Of a stretch of DNA of 64,000 bases, positions 18,540 through 27,249 are shown piece after piece. The notes beneath the pieces were generated by a model. The model saw only the letters and a program-made list of their open reading frames with translations. It was not told the DNA's origin and did no database searches. The position numbers and the translations under genes were made by a program. This DNA comes from Sulfurimonas denitrificans DSM 1251 (GTDB taxonomy: Bacteria; Campylobacterota; Campylobacteria; Campylobacterales; Sulfurimonadaceae). The stretch is from contig NC_007575.1 of assembly GCF_000012965.1 (NCBI RefSeq), forward strand, positions 496,001-560,000. The letters run 5' to 3'. The number at the start of each line of letters is the position of its first letter. Within the stretch, counting starts at the first letter, position 1.

Positions 18540-19223
18540 ATGAAAACCAATCCTTTAGAAATAGAATTCTTTGGCAAAATAGATAAAAATTTTGAAAAAG
18601 AGTTTTATAGCTGTGCAAAAACTATAAAATATAGAAAAGGAGATTCTCCTTTTTCTGTAGATAATCTATTGAGTTATTTTTACATAGTATTAGATGGTAG
18701 AATTAAAACATATCAACTAAATTTTGAAAACGCAAAAGAACAGATACTCTTTATATATAAAAGAGGTGATATGTTTGATGTAGTCTCGTTACTTGATGGT
18801 AAGGCGCATGAAGTCATATATGAGGTTATGGAAGATTGCAGAGTATTGCAATTTCCTGTACAAAAAATAAGAGAGTGGTTAGAATCTGATTTAGCTTTTA
18901 AAAATATGTTTTACACATATCTAGCTTCTAGTATAAGATATACTGAAAATCTCGCTGTTGAGCTCTCTTTATATGAAGTAAAAGATAGATTGATGAATCT
19001 ACTTTTAGAAAATCTAAATCCAAATGCACGTTTTAGATATAAAGTGCTTCACAACTTATCAAATAGTGAAATATCAAATATGCTTGGAACTGTAAGACAT
19101 GTAGTTGAGAGAGCTATTAAACAGCTCAAAGATGAGAAGATAATAAAGAGTGGTAGAAAAAACATAACTGTTATTAATGTTCATAAACTATTAGAAAAAA
19201 GTACAAAAATGCTACATAAGTAG
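18540..19223 (+). CDS. Crp/Fnr-family transcription regulator
   Basis: A 227-residue regulator with an N-terminal cyclic-nucleotide-binding-like beta barrel (about residues 10-130) and a C-terminal winged helix (LSNSEISNMLGTVRHVVERA, residues 172-191). The N-terminus lacks the cysteine set of an FNR iron-sulfur cluster, so it is not a canonical FNR. Two Hsp20 genes follow on the same strand after 85 bases; they are possible targets. The start ATG 18540 has only a weak ribosome site. Confidence 0.88.
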   Translation: MKTNPLEIEFFGKIDKNFEKEFYSCAKTIKYRKGDSPFSVDNLLSYFYIVLDGRIKTYQLNFENAKEQILFIYKRGDMFDVVSLLDGKAHEVIYEVMEDCRVLQFPVQKIREWLESDLAFKNMFYTYLASSIRYTENLAVELSLYEVKDRLMNLLLENLNPNARFRYKVLHNLSNSEISNMLGTVRHVVERAIKQLKDEKIIKSGRKNITVINVHKLLEKSTKMLHK

Positions 19224-19236
19224 CAAAAAGTATCTT

Positions 19237-19277
19237 TCAAACTCTATAAAATAACACAACTTAAACAGAAAGTTTGA
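19237..19277. promoter_or_regulatory. inverted repeat before the hsp20 pair
   Basis: TCAAACT at 19237-19243 is inverted as AGTTTGA at 19271-19277, 32-72 bases before the first hsp20 start. The 27-base spacer is long for a protein operator. It could be an operator or mRNA leader structure; support is weak. Confidence 0.25.
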
Positions 19278-19308
19278 GTATTAAATATTTTAATTTGAGG
19301 AGTTACTT

Positions 19309-19752
19309 ATGCTAGTTTCAAGATATTTAAATCCAATTCATGGATATGGAAAAAACAAGAGGTTAGGTCTGTTAAATGATTTTTTAAACTCCTTTGATGA
19401 GAGTGAGAATAGTCCATTAGCAGATTTTAAACCAGCAGTAAATACAAGAGAAGGTAGAGATGCATATCATGTTGATGTAGATCTCCCTGGCGTAAAAAAA
19501 GAGAATATAGAGGTTGATGTTGATAACAACATTCTTACAATATCTGGTCAAAGAGAGGTAAAGAGTGAGGTTAAAGAAGCTGATTATTACAAAATAGAGA
19601 GTAGCTTTGGAAAGTTTCAAAGAAGTTTTACGCTTCCTGAGAAAGTGGATGTAGAAAACATTAGAGCAGCTTGCGAAGATGGTGTCTTAGAGGTGGTGAT
19701 ACCAAAACTTCAAATAGAGCCAAAAAGTACTAAAAAAATAGAGATTAAGTAA
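19309..19752 (+). CDS. Hsp20 small heat shock protein
   Basis: A 147-residue alpha-crystallin-domain chaperone that holds unfolding proteins. The domain runs from about residue 42 (NTREGRDAYHVDVDLPGVKK) to residue 138, and ends with the conserved GVLEVVIPK beta strand and an extension ending KKIEIK with an I-x-I motif. GAGGAG precedes ATG. A second hsp20 follows after ten bases, so the two are cotranscribed. Confidence 0.93.
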   Translation: MLVSRYLNPIHGYGKNKRLGLLNDFLNSFDESENSPLADFKPAVNTREGRDAYHVDVDLPGVKKENIEVDVDNNILTISGQREVKSEVKEADYYKIESSFGKFQRSFTLPEKVDVENIRAACEDGVLEVVIPKLQIEPKSTKKIEIK

Positions 19753-19762
19753 GGAGTATTTT

Positions 19763-20188
19763 ATGAGTATTATAAATAGTTCTAAAAAACTTGTAGATAA
19801 AGTTGAAGAGAAAGTTGAAAAAGGTCTTCAAACAGTAAAAGAGACCTTTGATAATGTAGCTCGTCATCTTCCTTTTGCAAACTTGGCAAAACGCTCAAAT
19901 GATACTTTTGATATAGAGATAGATTTACCTGGTGTAAAGAAAGAGGATATAGAGATAACTATAGAGGGCAACTATTTGAGTGTAAATGCTCAAAGAAAAT
20001 ATAAAAATGAGACAAAAGCAGATGACTACTACCTTTGTGAATCAAGTTTTGGAATGTTCTCAAGAAGTTTTGCACTATCTGATAATATAAATAGAGATAA
20101 AGTTGATGCAAAATATGAGGATGGAAGGCTCTATATAACTCTTGAAAAAGAAGAGTCTAAAAAGAGTAAAAAAATAGCTCTTAAATAG
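19763..20188 (+). CDS. Hsp20 small heat shock protein (second copy)
   Basis: A 141-residue paralogue of the upstream hsp20 with a divergent N-terminal region (helical, lysine-rich, residues 1-45) and the same crystallin core (FDIEIDLPGVKKEDIEI near residue 50, DGRLYITLEKE near residue 122). AAGGAG precedes ATG. Tandem pairs of unlike small heat shock proteins often form mixed oligomers; that is family knowledge, not shown here. Confidence 0.93.
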   Translation: MSIINSSKKLVDKVEEKVEKGLQTVKETFDNVARHLPFANLAKRSNDTFDIEIDLPGVKKEDIEITIEGNYLSVNAQRKYKNETKADDYYLCESSFGMFSRSFALSDNINRDKVDAKYEDGRLYITLEKEESKKSKKIALK

Positions 20189-20233
20189 AGCAGATATATT
20201 GAAACTTTAGCAATATATTATTAGAGATTACTC

Positions 20234-20476
20234 TTACCAGACATTTCCTTTAGGCTTTTCTTGTTTCTCTTCTCCAAAGAGATAGTCATAAGCATCTGAG
20301 CTGTTTTGACGTATCTCTTTGTGTGAAATTATGTCATCTTTTCCGCACTCATTGTGATAATATCCTTGAAGATCGTAATACTCTTTGCACTCACTGTAAT
20401 ATTGCATAGAGATGCCATGTTTGTTTATACATCCAGAAAATAGAAAAAGTGTTGTAATAAGTAATAAATATTTCAT
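20234..20476 (-). CDS. small lipoprotein
   Basis: An 80-residue lipoprotein precursor with signal segment YLLLITTLFLFSGC (lipidated cysteine about residue 16) and a short cysteine-containing mature part (YYSECKEYYDLQGYYHNECG). ATG 20476 is chosen; ATG 20491 adds five residues. It lies 38 bases after nth on the same strand. No family is recognised. Confidence 0.65.
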   Translation of the reverse strand: MKYLLLITTLFLFSGCINKHGISMQYYSECKEYYDLQGYYHNECGKDDIISHKEIRQNSSDAYDYLFGEEKQEKPKGNVW

Positions 20477-20513
20477 CATAAAATTCTTCAAGCAAATACC
20501 AATCCAATTTTAC

Positions 20514-21155
20514 TCAAACTTTAAAACTCTCTTTGCTTTTGCAGTAAGATGCTAAAAAACATTCGTCACATTTTGGATTTTTTGCTTTGCAGATGTAGCG
20601 TCCAAAGAGCACCATTCCTTGATGAAGTGTGCGGAGGTTGTTTTTAAATTTTTTAACAAGTGTTGCTTCAGTTTTTGATGCAGTTGCATCACTGCTAAGA
20701 CCTAATCTGTGAGAGACTCTAAAGACATGAGTATCAACAGCCATCAAATTTGCCCCAGTGTACTCTATCATAACAACATTGGCTGTTTTTTGCCCTACAC
20801 CGCTAAGTGTAATTAACTCTTTCTCATCCATTGGAATATTGCCGCCGTAAACATCTTCTACTCTTTTTGCCATTTCTATGATATTTTTTGCTTTATTGTT
20901 GAAAAATGAACAACTGTTAATAATATTTTTAACATCTTCTATATCTGCAATTGCCAATGATTTTGTGTCTGGATATCTCTTAAAAAGAGCAGGAGTTATA
21001 AGATTTACTCTTTTATCTGTGCATTGAGCAGAGAGCGATACGGCAACAACTAGCTCATAGGCATTTTTATAATCAAGCTCGGTTACAGCTTCACTATAGT
21101 TATCAATAAAGAGTTGATGAATCTCTTTAATCTCTTCTTTTGTAGCTTTTTTCAT
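20514..21155 (-). CDS. nth: endonuclease III
   Basis: A 213-residue bifunctional DNA glycosylase/AP lyase that removes oxidised pyrimidines. The helix-hairpin-helix is LSGVGQKTANVVM with the catalytic lysine, the catalytic aspartate is in AVDTHVFRVS, and the [4Fe-4S] loop is C-x6-C-x2-C-x5-C (CKAKNPKCDECFLASYC) at the C-terminus. ATG 21155 gives the standard N-terminus; the longer frame to 21206 adds 17 unlikely residues. Confidence 0.95.
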   Translation of the reverse strand: MKKATKEEIKEIHQLFIDNYSEAVTELDYKNAYELVVAVSLSAQCTDKRVNLITPALFKRYPDTKSLAIADIEDVKNIINSCSFFNNKAKNIIEMAKRVEDVYGGNIPMDEKELITLSGVGQKTANVVMIEYTGANLMAVDTHVFRVSHRLGLSSDATASKTEATLVKKFKNNLRTLHQGMVLFGRYICKAKNPKCDECFLASYCKSKESFKV

Positions 21156-21239
21156 AAAAGAATTATATATAAAATAGTCTTGTTTAATAATCATTAGCAT
21201 TAACAAACTAAAATTTTTCTAATTTATCAAGGAAGTGCA

Positions 21240-22073
21240 ATGAAATCAGTAACAAAATTAGTATCGTCTTTAGCCCTTTTATCTGCAATATCACTATCAG
21301 CGCAAACGTTAGTTAGTGTAAATGGCACAGAAATCACTCAGCAAGATGTTGACAAAGAGCTTATGGCAGCAACACAAGGAAGATTCAACCAAGTTCCAGC
21401 AGAGAAACAGGCTGAATTTAGAAAACAGGTATTAGAGCAATTAGTAGCAAAAGAGTTAGTTTATGATGATGCAAAAAAAACAGGTGTTCTAACATCTCCT
21501 GAGTACAAAGAGAAGTATGAAGAGGTAACACAAAGAATTCAAAAAGAGATAGCTATTCAAGTTTGGCAAAAAAGAGAGATTGATAAAATCGCTATCTCAA
21601 ATGATGAGTTGAAAAAATATTATGATGCAAACAAAGAAGAGTTTGTTGAGAATGAAAGTGTTAATGCACGTCATATACTTGTAGAAAAAGAGTCAGATGC
21701 AAAAAATATTATTGCGGAGTTGAAGCCATTAAAAGGCGATGCTCTAAAAAACAAATTTATGGAACTTGCAAAATCAAAATCAACATGTGCTAGTGCAGCT
21801 GAAGGTGGTGATTTAGGTTATTTTACTGCTGGGCAAATGGTACCTGAGTTTAATGATAAAGCATTTTCTATGAAAGCAAAAGAGATGACGCTAGAGCCAG
21901 TAAAGACACAATTTGGCTATCATGTAATTTATATAGAAGATAAAAAAGCAAAAGCAACAAAGAATTTTACTGAAGTTAAATCTTTTATTGAGCAAAGATT
22001 AAAAATGGAAAAAGCTAAAACTGTAATGCTTGCAAAAATGAAAGAGCTAGAAAAAAAAGCTACAATAAAATAA
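21240..22073 (+). CDS. periplasmic parvulin peptidyl-prolyl isomerase (SurA/PpiC/PEB4-like)
   Basis: A 277-residue protein with a signal peptide (SLALLSAISLSAQT), an N-terminal SurA-type helical chaperone region, and a parvulin domain from VNARHILVEKES (about residue 142) to QFGYHVIYIEDKK (about residue 238). It should assist outer-membrane protein folding in the periplasm, like PEB4/CBF2 of Campylobacter and Helicobacter. AAGGAA precedes ATG 21240. A PLP enzyme follows after three bases. Confidence 0.9.
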   Translation: MKSVTKLVSSLALLSAISLSAQTLVSVNGTEITQQDVDKELMAATQGRFNQVPAEKQAEFRKQVLEQLVAKELVYDDAKKTGVLTSPEYKEKYEEVTQRIQKEIAIQVWQKREIDKIAISNDELKKYYDANKEEFVENESVNARHILVEKESDAKNIIAELKPLKGDALKNKFMELAKSKSTCASAAEGGDLGYFTAGQMVPEFNDKAFSMKAKEMTLEPVKTQFGYHVIYIEDKKAKATKNFTEVKSFIEQRLKMEKAKTVMLAKMKELEKKATIK

Positions 22074-22076
22074 CCA

Positions 22077-22928
22077 ATGAATTCTCCCATTTCTAAAATA
22101 GGTCTTGATGGGAGAGATTTTTATGTTAAGAGGGATGACTTAATAGATCCCTACTTAGCAGGAAATAAATACCGCAAGCTCTACACTCTGCTTAATACTC
22201 CCTCAAACAGATTAAAAACTATCATATCTTATGGTGGAACACAATCAAATGCAATGCTTGCAATCGCTGCAATGTGTCAAAAAAAAAGTTGGGAGTTTAT
22301 CTACTATACAAAACCCATAAGCAAAGCCATACAAAACGAAAATAGTGGTAATTTTTTTCACTCAAAGAGACTTGGTATGCTACATGTAGAGATAGAACAT
22401 GAGTACTATAGAGATTTTATAGCCTCTTTGCGTTTAAACTTAGATGAAGAGACATTTATTATAGATCAAGGTGGTGCAGTAGAAGAGGCGAGATGTGGTT
22501 TGGAAGTTTTAGCACATGAGATAAGAGAGAGTGGCTTACATGTAAATTCTTTGGCAACTCCATCGGGCACTGGAACAACAGCCCTTTTTTTAGCACTTTG
22601 TCTGCCTGAGTATAATATCTATACGACGCCTTGTGTTGGAGATGTTGAGTATCTTCGTAGCCAGATGAGGGCGCTATGTGAGCTTCCAACAAACCTTATT
22701 ATCCTAGAGCCAAAGAGAAAATATCACTTTGCAAAACCACATGTAGAGCTATTGCATGTATGGCAAAAACTGCTAACAACTAAAATAGAGTTTGATTTGA
22801 TTTATGCGCCTTCCATGTGGATGGCTCTTTTAGAGCAGACAAAAGAGGATATTTTATATATCCACAGCGGAGGAGTAAGCGGAAACGAGAGTATGCTAGA
22901 GAGATATAAACAAAAAGGTCTTATATAA
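22077..22928 (+). CDS. PLP-dependent enzyme, ACC deaminase / D-cysteine desulfhydrase family
   Basis: A 283-residue fold-type II PLP protein. The lysine that binds PLP is expected in LAGNKYRKLYTLL near residue 30, and the phosphate-binding/substrate loop is SYGGTQSNAMLAIAA near residue 55. A glycine-rich loop SGTGTTALFLAL occurs near residue 166. It is shorter than D-cysteine desulfhydrase (about 330 residues). The substrate could be D-cysteine, but the family is mixed. It is coupled to the parvulin gene upstream and overlaps the convergent nitroreductase by eight bases. Confidence 0.75.
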   Translation: MNSPISKIGLDGRDFYVKRDDLIDPYLAGNKYRKLYTLLNTPSNRLKTIISYGGTQSNAMLAIAAMCQKKSWEFIYYTKPISKAIQNENSGNFFHSKRLGMLHVEIEHEYYRDFIASLRLNLDEETFIIDQGGAVEEARCGLEVLAHEIRESGLHVNSLATPSGTGTTALFLALCLPEYNIYTTPCVGDVEYLRSQMRALCELPTNLIILEPKRKYHFAKPHVELLHVWQKLLTTKIEFDLIYAPSMWMALLEQTKEDILYIHSGGVSGNESMLERYKQKGLI

Positions 22929-23598
22929 AGATAACATTTTCACTAATATCTGCTCTTTGTGGTCTGTAGCCATTTATTTTTGCATCTTTGTCTTCATAAC
23001 CGATGACAACGCTATAGAGAAGGGCTAGATTCTCTGGGGCGTCTAATATTTTAGCTACAACTCTTCCAAACTCTGTAGTTGAGCCTTGAGGGCAGCTCTC
23101 AAGCCCAAAACTTCTAGCCAAGAGCATAATACTTTGCATGTAGGCACCACAATCTATTAGTGCTCCCACAGCACCATCTATCATAGCTTTATCAGTAAAG
23201 ACAAAAAATACGCATTGAGCATTGAACCATCTAAAGTTGTCGTGCCACATCTTTTCTCTTGTTTGGAGATCTTTTCTATCTACTCCCATGTGCTCATATA
23301 AACCTATGCCTGTTTCAAATCTTCTTTTTTTATAAAGAGGCTTCCACTCTATGGGATAGTATTGGATGAATTGGTCGTGCTTAACGCCACTGCTCATTTT
23401 TTCAATAATAGCATCACCTATATTTTTTAAAACCTTTTCATCGCTGATGGCATACGTAATCCATGGTTGCATATTTGCTCCGCTTGGTGTCATTGCAGCA
23501 GCTTTTAAAATTTTTTGTTGAATCTCTTTTGATACAGGCTTTTTTAAAAAGGCTCTTTTTGAAGATCGATTGATTATCGCATCGATGATAGTAGGCAT
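22921..23598 (-). CDS. nitroreductase-family flavoprotein
   Basis: A 225-residue FMN-binding protein of the nitroreductase superfamily. The N-terminal FMN motif region is RSSKRAFLKKPVS, followed by AMTPSGANMQPW near residue 37, and a second block LARSFGLESCPQGS near residue 160. These enzymes reduce quinones or nitro compounds with NAD(P)H. Substrate is unknown. Its start is 144 bases from clpB, in a divergent arrangement. Confidence 0.87.
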   Translation of the reverse strand: MPTIIDAIINRSSKRAFLKKPVSKEIQQKILKAAAMTPSGANMQPWITYAISDEKVLKNIGDAIIEKMSSGVKHDQFIQYYPIEWKPLYKKRRFETGIGLYEHMGVDRKDLQTREKMWHDNFRWFNAQCVFFVFTDKAMIDGAVGALIDCGAYMQSIMLLARSFGLESCPQGSTTEFGRVVAKILDAPENLALLYSVVIGYEDKDAKINGYRPQRADISENVIFI

Positions 23599-23678
23599 AT
23601 TTCTCCCCCAGAAAACTTTTTTGAAATTATATTATAAATTTAATTAAAAAAATGTTTAATAGATAAAGACTAAAAAAA

Positions 23679-23709
23679 CTTGACAAGAAGTCACTCAACT
23701 TGATATAAT
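23679..23709 (+). promoter_or_regulatory. clpB promoter with HAIR-type HspR operator
   Basis: TTGACA (23680-23685) and TATAAT (23704-23709), 18 bases apart, form a strong sigma-70 promoter. CTTGACA at 23679-23685 and ACTCAAC at 23693-23699, separated by exactly seven bases, match the HAIR consensus CTTGAGT-N7-ACTCAAG at 11 of 14 positions and cover the -35 box. HspR controls clpB in Campylobacter and Helicobacter relatives (family knowledge). Confidence 0.65.
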
Positions 23710-23742
23710 TGTTTTCATAAATTTAAAGTTTTGGAGAGAAGT

Positions 23743-26319
23743 ATGAATAATATATTTGAGAAATTAACAAATAACATGACAGAATCGATTGAGTCGGCAC
23801 TATCGTTGGCTTTATACAATAAAAATCAAGAAGTTGAGCCTATACACTTTTTATGGTCGCAATTAACAAACTCAAATTCTGTGTTAAACCAGATGTTTAA
23901 TAAAATGAGTATTGATAAGGTTGCAATTGAGCTTGATGTAAAGAGTATGAGTGAAAAGCTGCCAAAATCTTCAAGTGTGACAAAAGAGAGCATAAAACTC
24001 TCAAGAAACTTTGTACAGTCTTTAGAAAATGGTATTGGGACAATGACAAAAAATGGAGACTCTTTTTTGGCTGTTGACACCTATATATTGGCTAATATAA
24101 AAAATGAGCCATTCTATAGCGTACTAAAGAAATATATAGATATATCAGAATTAATCAAAAATATCGAATCTTCAAGAGGTACCTCAAAGATTGATTCACA
24201 AAGCTCGGATGAGACGATGGAATCACTTAAAAAGTATGGTATAGATTTAACACATGAGGCAAAAGAGGGAAAACTCGCTCCAGTAATAGGGCGAGATGAA
24301 GAGATTACTAGGATGATGCAGATACTCATCCGCAAAACAAAAAACAATCCTATGCTTCTGGGTGAACCAGGTGTTGGAAAAACTGCGCTAGTTGAGGGAC
24401 TTGCGCAAAGAATTAGCGATGGAAATGTTCCAACATCACTTCAAAACAAAAAGTTAGTAGCTCTTGATATGAGTGCCCTAATCGCAGGTGCTAAGTATAG
24501 AGGCGAATTTGAAGATAGATTAAAAGCTGTAATTGATGAGGTAAAGAAGAGCGGAAATGTAATACTATTTATAGATGAGATTCACACAATTGTTGGAGCA
24601 GGTGCTAGTGAGGGAAGTATGGATGCTGCAAACATTCTCAAACCTGCTCTTGCCCGTGGGGAACTTCACACAATTGGGGCAACGACACTAAAAGAGTATA
24701 GAAAATATTTTGAAAAGGATATGGCGCTTCAAAGACGTTTCTTGCCTATAAACCTTGATGAGCCGAGTGTAAATCAAACTCTTCAAATACTTCGTGGTAT
24801 AAAAGAGAGACTTGAGACGCATCATAATGTAACTATTACGGATAGTGCTTTAGTAGCGGCTGCAAAACTCTCAGATAGATATATAGCTGATAGATTTTTG
24901 CCAGATAAAGCTATTGACCTTATTGATGAAGCAGCAGCTGAACTCAAGATGCAGATAGAAACAGAACCAAATGTACTAAAGAGTGCAAAGATTAAGATAT
25001 CTGAGTTAAGTGTAGAGCAAGAGGCTCTTAAAATGGAAGACTCTCCATCAAATACAAAACGTCTTGAAGAGATAAAAAAAGAGTTGGCTGATGAACAAGA
25101 GCGAGTTAGAACCCTGCAGGCTCAATTTAGCAATGAAAAAGAGGTTTTTGGAAAAATTTCTAGTATAAAAAATGAGATTGAAGCAAAAAAAAGAGAAGCG
25201 CATATTGCTAAGAGCACATCTGAGTTTAATCGAGCAGCAGAGATAGAATATGGTGAGATACCAGCGTTAATAACGCAAGAAAAAGAGATTACACAAAATT
25301 GGGAAAATCTTCAAAAAGAGGGAACACTCCTAAAAAATAGTGTAGATGAGGAGGCTATCGCTTCTATTGTCTCAAGATGGACAGGAATTCCAGTTAAAAA
25401 AATGCTCCAAGCTGACAAAGATAAAATACTCAACGTTGAAGAGGAGCTAAACAAAGAGGTAGTAGGGCAGAGTAAAGCTACGCATGCAGTTGCTCGCGCT
25501 ATTAAAAGGAATAAAGCTGGGCTCTCAAGTGGCAACTCACCAATTGGAAGTTTTTTATTTTTAGGACCTACTGGTGTTGGAAAAACACAAACCGCTAAGA
25601 CTTTAGCTAAGTTTTTGTTTGACAGTCCTGATGCTATGGTACGAATAGATATGAGTGAATATATGGAAAAACACTCGGTATCTCGTCTTGTTGGCGCTGC
25701 TCCTGGATATGTAGGATATGAAGAGGGTGGACAGCTAACTGAAGCTGTTAGAAGAAAACCATATAGTGTAATTTTATTTGATGAGGTCGAAAAGGCTCAT
25801 CCTGACGTGTTTAATATTTTACTTCAAGTTTTAGATGATGGAAGATTGACAGATAATAAAGGAGTGACAGTTGATTTTACAAATACCATTATTATTTTAA
25901 CTTCAAATATTGCAAGTGATAAAATCATCAATAATCCAAACTCTGCTGAGCTTCAAGAGATGGTTATGAGTGAGCTAAAGAGCGCATTTAAACCAGAATT
26001 TTTAAACCGCTTGGATGATATAGTGATATTTAATGCTCTAGGGCGTGAGCAAATTGTTGGGATAGTAGATATATTTTTTAGTGAAATTGCTAAAAAAGTT
26101 ACTTCAAGAGATATAACACTCACACTAAGTAAGGAGGCAAAAGCTTATATTGCTGAAGCTGGGTTTGATCCAGTTTATGGAGCAAGACCACTAAAACGTG
26201 CATTATATGAAATTGTTGAAGATAGATTGGCTGAGCTGATTCTTGAGGGCAAGGTGGTCGAGGGTTCACATGTAGAGTTCGATTTTATAGATAATGAGAT
26301 AAGTGTAAAAATATCTTAA
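23743..26319 (+). CDS. clpB: ClpB disaggregase
   Basis: An 858-residue Hsp100 ATPase that rescues aggregated proteins with DnaK. Order: N-terminal Clp_N domain (1-145), AAA1 with Walker [12 protein letters not shown] near residue 205 and Walker [15 protein letters not shown], a coiled-coil M domain (about 400-520), then AAA2 with [15 protein letters not shown] near residue 607 and [21 protein letters not shown] 23743 follows GGAGAG; a TTG at 23731 is ignored. A heat-shock-type promoter lies directly upstream. Confidence 0.97.
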   Translation: MNNIFEKLTNNMTESIESALSLALYNKNQEVEPIHFLWSQLTNSNSVLNQMFNKMSIDKVAIELDVKSMSEKLPKSSSVTKESIKLSRNFVQSLENGIGTMTKNGDSFLAVDTYILANIKNEPFYSVLKKYIDISELIKNIESSRGTSKIDSQSSDETMESLKKYGIDLTHEAKEGKLAPVIGRDEEITRMMQILIRKTKNNPMLLGEPGVGKTALVEGLAQRISDGNVPTSLQNKKLVALDMSALIAGAKYRGEFEDRLKAVIDEVKKSGNVILFIDEIHTIVGAGASEGSMDAANILKPALARGELHTIGATTLKEYRKYFEKDMALQRRFLPINLDEPSVNQTLQILRGIKERLETHHNVTITDSALVAAAKLSDRYIADRFLPDKAIDLIDEAAAELKMQIETEPNVLKSAKIKISELSVEQEALKMEDSPSNTKRLEEIKKELADEQERVRTLQAQFSNEKEVFGKISSIKNEIEAKKREAHIAKSTSEFNRAAEIEYGEIPALITQEKEITQNWENLQKEGTLLKNSVDEEAIASIVSRWTGIPVKKMLQADKDKILNVEEELNKEVVGQSKATHAVARAIKRNKAGLSSGNSPIGSFLFLGPTGVGKTQTAKTLAKFLFDSPDAMVRIDMSEYMEKHSVSRLVGAAPGYVGYEEGGQLTEAVRRKPYSVILFDEVEKAHPDVFNILLQVLDDGRLTDNKGVTVDFTNTIIILTSNIASDKIINNPNSAELQEMVMSELKSAFKPEFLNRLDDIVIFNALGREQIVGIVDIFFSEIAKKVTSRDITLTLSKEAKAYIAEAGFDPVYGARPLKRALYEIVEDRLAELILEGKVVEGSHVEFDFIDNEISVKIS

Positions 26320-26333
26320 AATTAAGTTGAAGA

Positions 26334-26394
26334 AGTTACAAAAAGTGCCTCTTGTTGCTTCAAAGCACAAATCTTAACCGCACTTTAAGTAACT
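26334..26394 (+). repeat. long hairpin between clpB and rpmH
   Basis: AGTTAC (26334-26339) and AAGTGC (26343-26348) pair with GCACTT (26380-26385) and GTAACT (26389-26394), giving two 6-bp helices around a small internal loop. No T-run follows, so it is not a classic terminator. It may be a processing site, the clpB 3' end, or an rpmH leader structure. Confidence 0.45.
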
Positions 26395-26436
26395 TTCATA
26401 TATGATTTCGGACTTAATTTTAAAGAAGGATATGTC

Positions 26437-26571
26437 ATGAAAAGAACATACCAGCCTCACAATAGACCGAGAAAATCAACTCACGGTTTTAGAGCAAGAA
26501 TGGCAACGAAAAACGGTCGTAATGTAATTAACCGTCGTCGTGCAAAAGGTCGTAAAAAATTGTCAGTTTAG
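26437..26571 (+). CDS. rpmH: 50S ribosomal protein L34
   Basis: A 44-residue highly basic ribosomal protein that begins [20 protein letters not shown] and ends [10 protein letters not shown], the standard L34 pattern and length. It is too short for many ORF lists. AAGAAGGA precedes ATG 26437. Its last codons overlap the inferred start of rnpA by 13 bases, the classic rpmH-rnpA arrangement. Confidence 0.97.
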   Translation: MKRTYQPHNRPRKSTHGFRARMATKNGRNVINRRRAKGRKKLSV

Positions 26572-26927
26572 GAAATTTCTATACGCTAAAACTCCATAAA
26601 GAGTTTCAGTATATTTATAGAAAAGGAAAAGATTCACACTCAAGCAGTGTTGTACTATTTTTTCTACCCGCAAAAAACATTAAAAAAGTGGGGTTTACAG
26701 CTACTAAAAAAATTGGTAATGCTGTAAAGCGTAACAGAGCAAAAAGAAGACTTAGAGCTCTGTTCTTTACTTATTCATCACTTCTGCAAGATGGCACATA
26801 TATATTTGTAGCTAAACAAACTATATCAGAAACATCACATCAAAAATTACAAAATGACTTTGAAAAAGTTTTGAGTCGTTTAGACACATTAAAGAAAAAA
26901 ACAGATGATCAAAGCATTCCTGCTTAA
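26559..26927 (+). CDS. rnpA: ribonuclease P protein component, ATT start
   Basis: RnpA binds the RNase P RNA and helps process tRNA 5' ends. The RNR motif [14 protein letters not shown] is near residue 50-60. The first ATG/GTG/TTG in frame is GTG 26688, which would remove about 43 conserved residues, including [13 protein letters not shown]. The frame is open upstream only to a TAA at 26553, and the only plausible initiation codon there is ATT 26559, nine bases after AAAAGG. That yields 122 residues, a normal RnpA length. ATT initiation is inference from frame and spacing. The 3' end overlaps yidD by 23 bases. Confidence 0.85.
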   Translation: MVSLGNFYTLKLHKEFQYIYRKGKDSHSSSVVLFFLPAKNIKKVGFTATKKIGNAVKRNRAKRRLRALFFTYSSLLQDGTYIFVAKQTISETSHQKLQNDFEKVLSRLDTLKKKTDDQSIPA

Positions 26928-27249
26928 ACTTTTATGGCTTTATCAGAAGTTTTTTACACTAATTGGATATGGTAGTTGCAGATATTACCCATCTTGTAGC
27001 GAATATGCTAAAATTCACTTTGAAAACAACTCTATTTCAAGTGCTTTTTACCACACTTTTACTAGAATACTGCGTTGTAATCAATTGTTTGAGGGTGGAA
27101 TAGAGTATCCACTTCTTGATAAACTCTCATTAAAACCCAAAAAAATAGGGATTGATTCTATAAAATATTGGTTGGTTCCAAATAAAAAAAACCGTTTTTA
27201 TATCATAAAAAATTTTTCATACAAAGGGCGAATGTGTTCGACAAAATGA
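26905..27249 (+). CDS. yidD: membrane protein insertion efficiency factor
   Basis: A 114-residue YidD/DUF37 protein that helps membrane protein insertion together with YidC. The signature CRYYPSCSEYA is near residue 25, and RILRCNQLFEGGIEYP near residue 55 corresponds to the usual R-C-N-P-F/W-GG block. It overlaps rnpA upstream and yidC downstream, as in most bacteria. A C-terminal tail of about 40 residues exceeds the shortest family members. Confidence 0.93.
   Translation: MIKAFLLKLLWLYQKFFTLIGYGSCRYYPSCSEYAKIHFENNSISSAFYHTFTRILRCNQLFEGGIEYPLLDKLSLKPKKIGIDSIKYWLVPNKKNRFYIIKNFSYKGRMCSTK

Noticed and set aside
19224-19308. HAIR/HspR operator before hsp20
   Set aside because: Repeated TTGAG words occur, but they are direct, or inverted with 27-base spacing, and do not fit the seven-base HAIR geometry seen at clpB.
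26688-26927. rnpA starting at GTG 26688 (79 residues)
   Set aside because: It would lose about 43 residues of conserved RnpA N-terminus that are encoded in the same open frame upstream.
26300-27249. oriC/dnaA region beside rpmH
   Set aside because: rpmH is near dnaA in many bacteria, but clpB is upstream here and no DnaA box cluster was seen.
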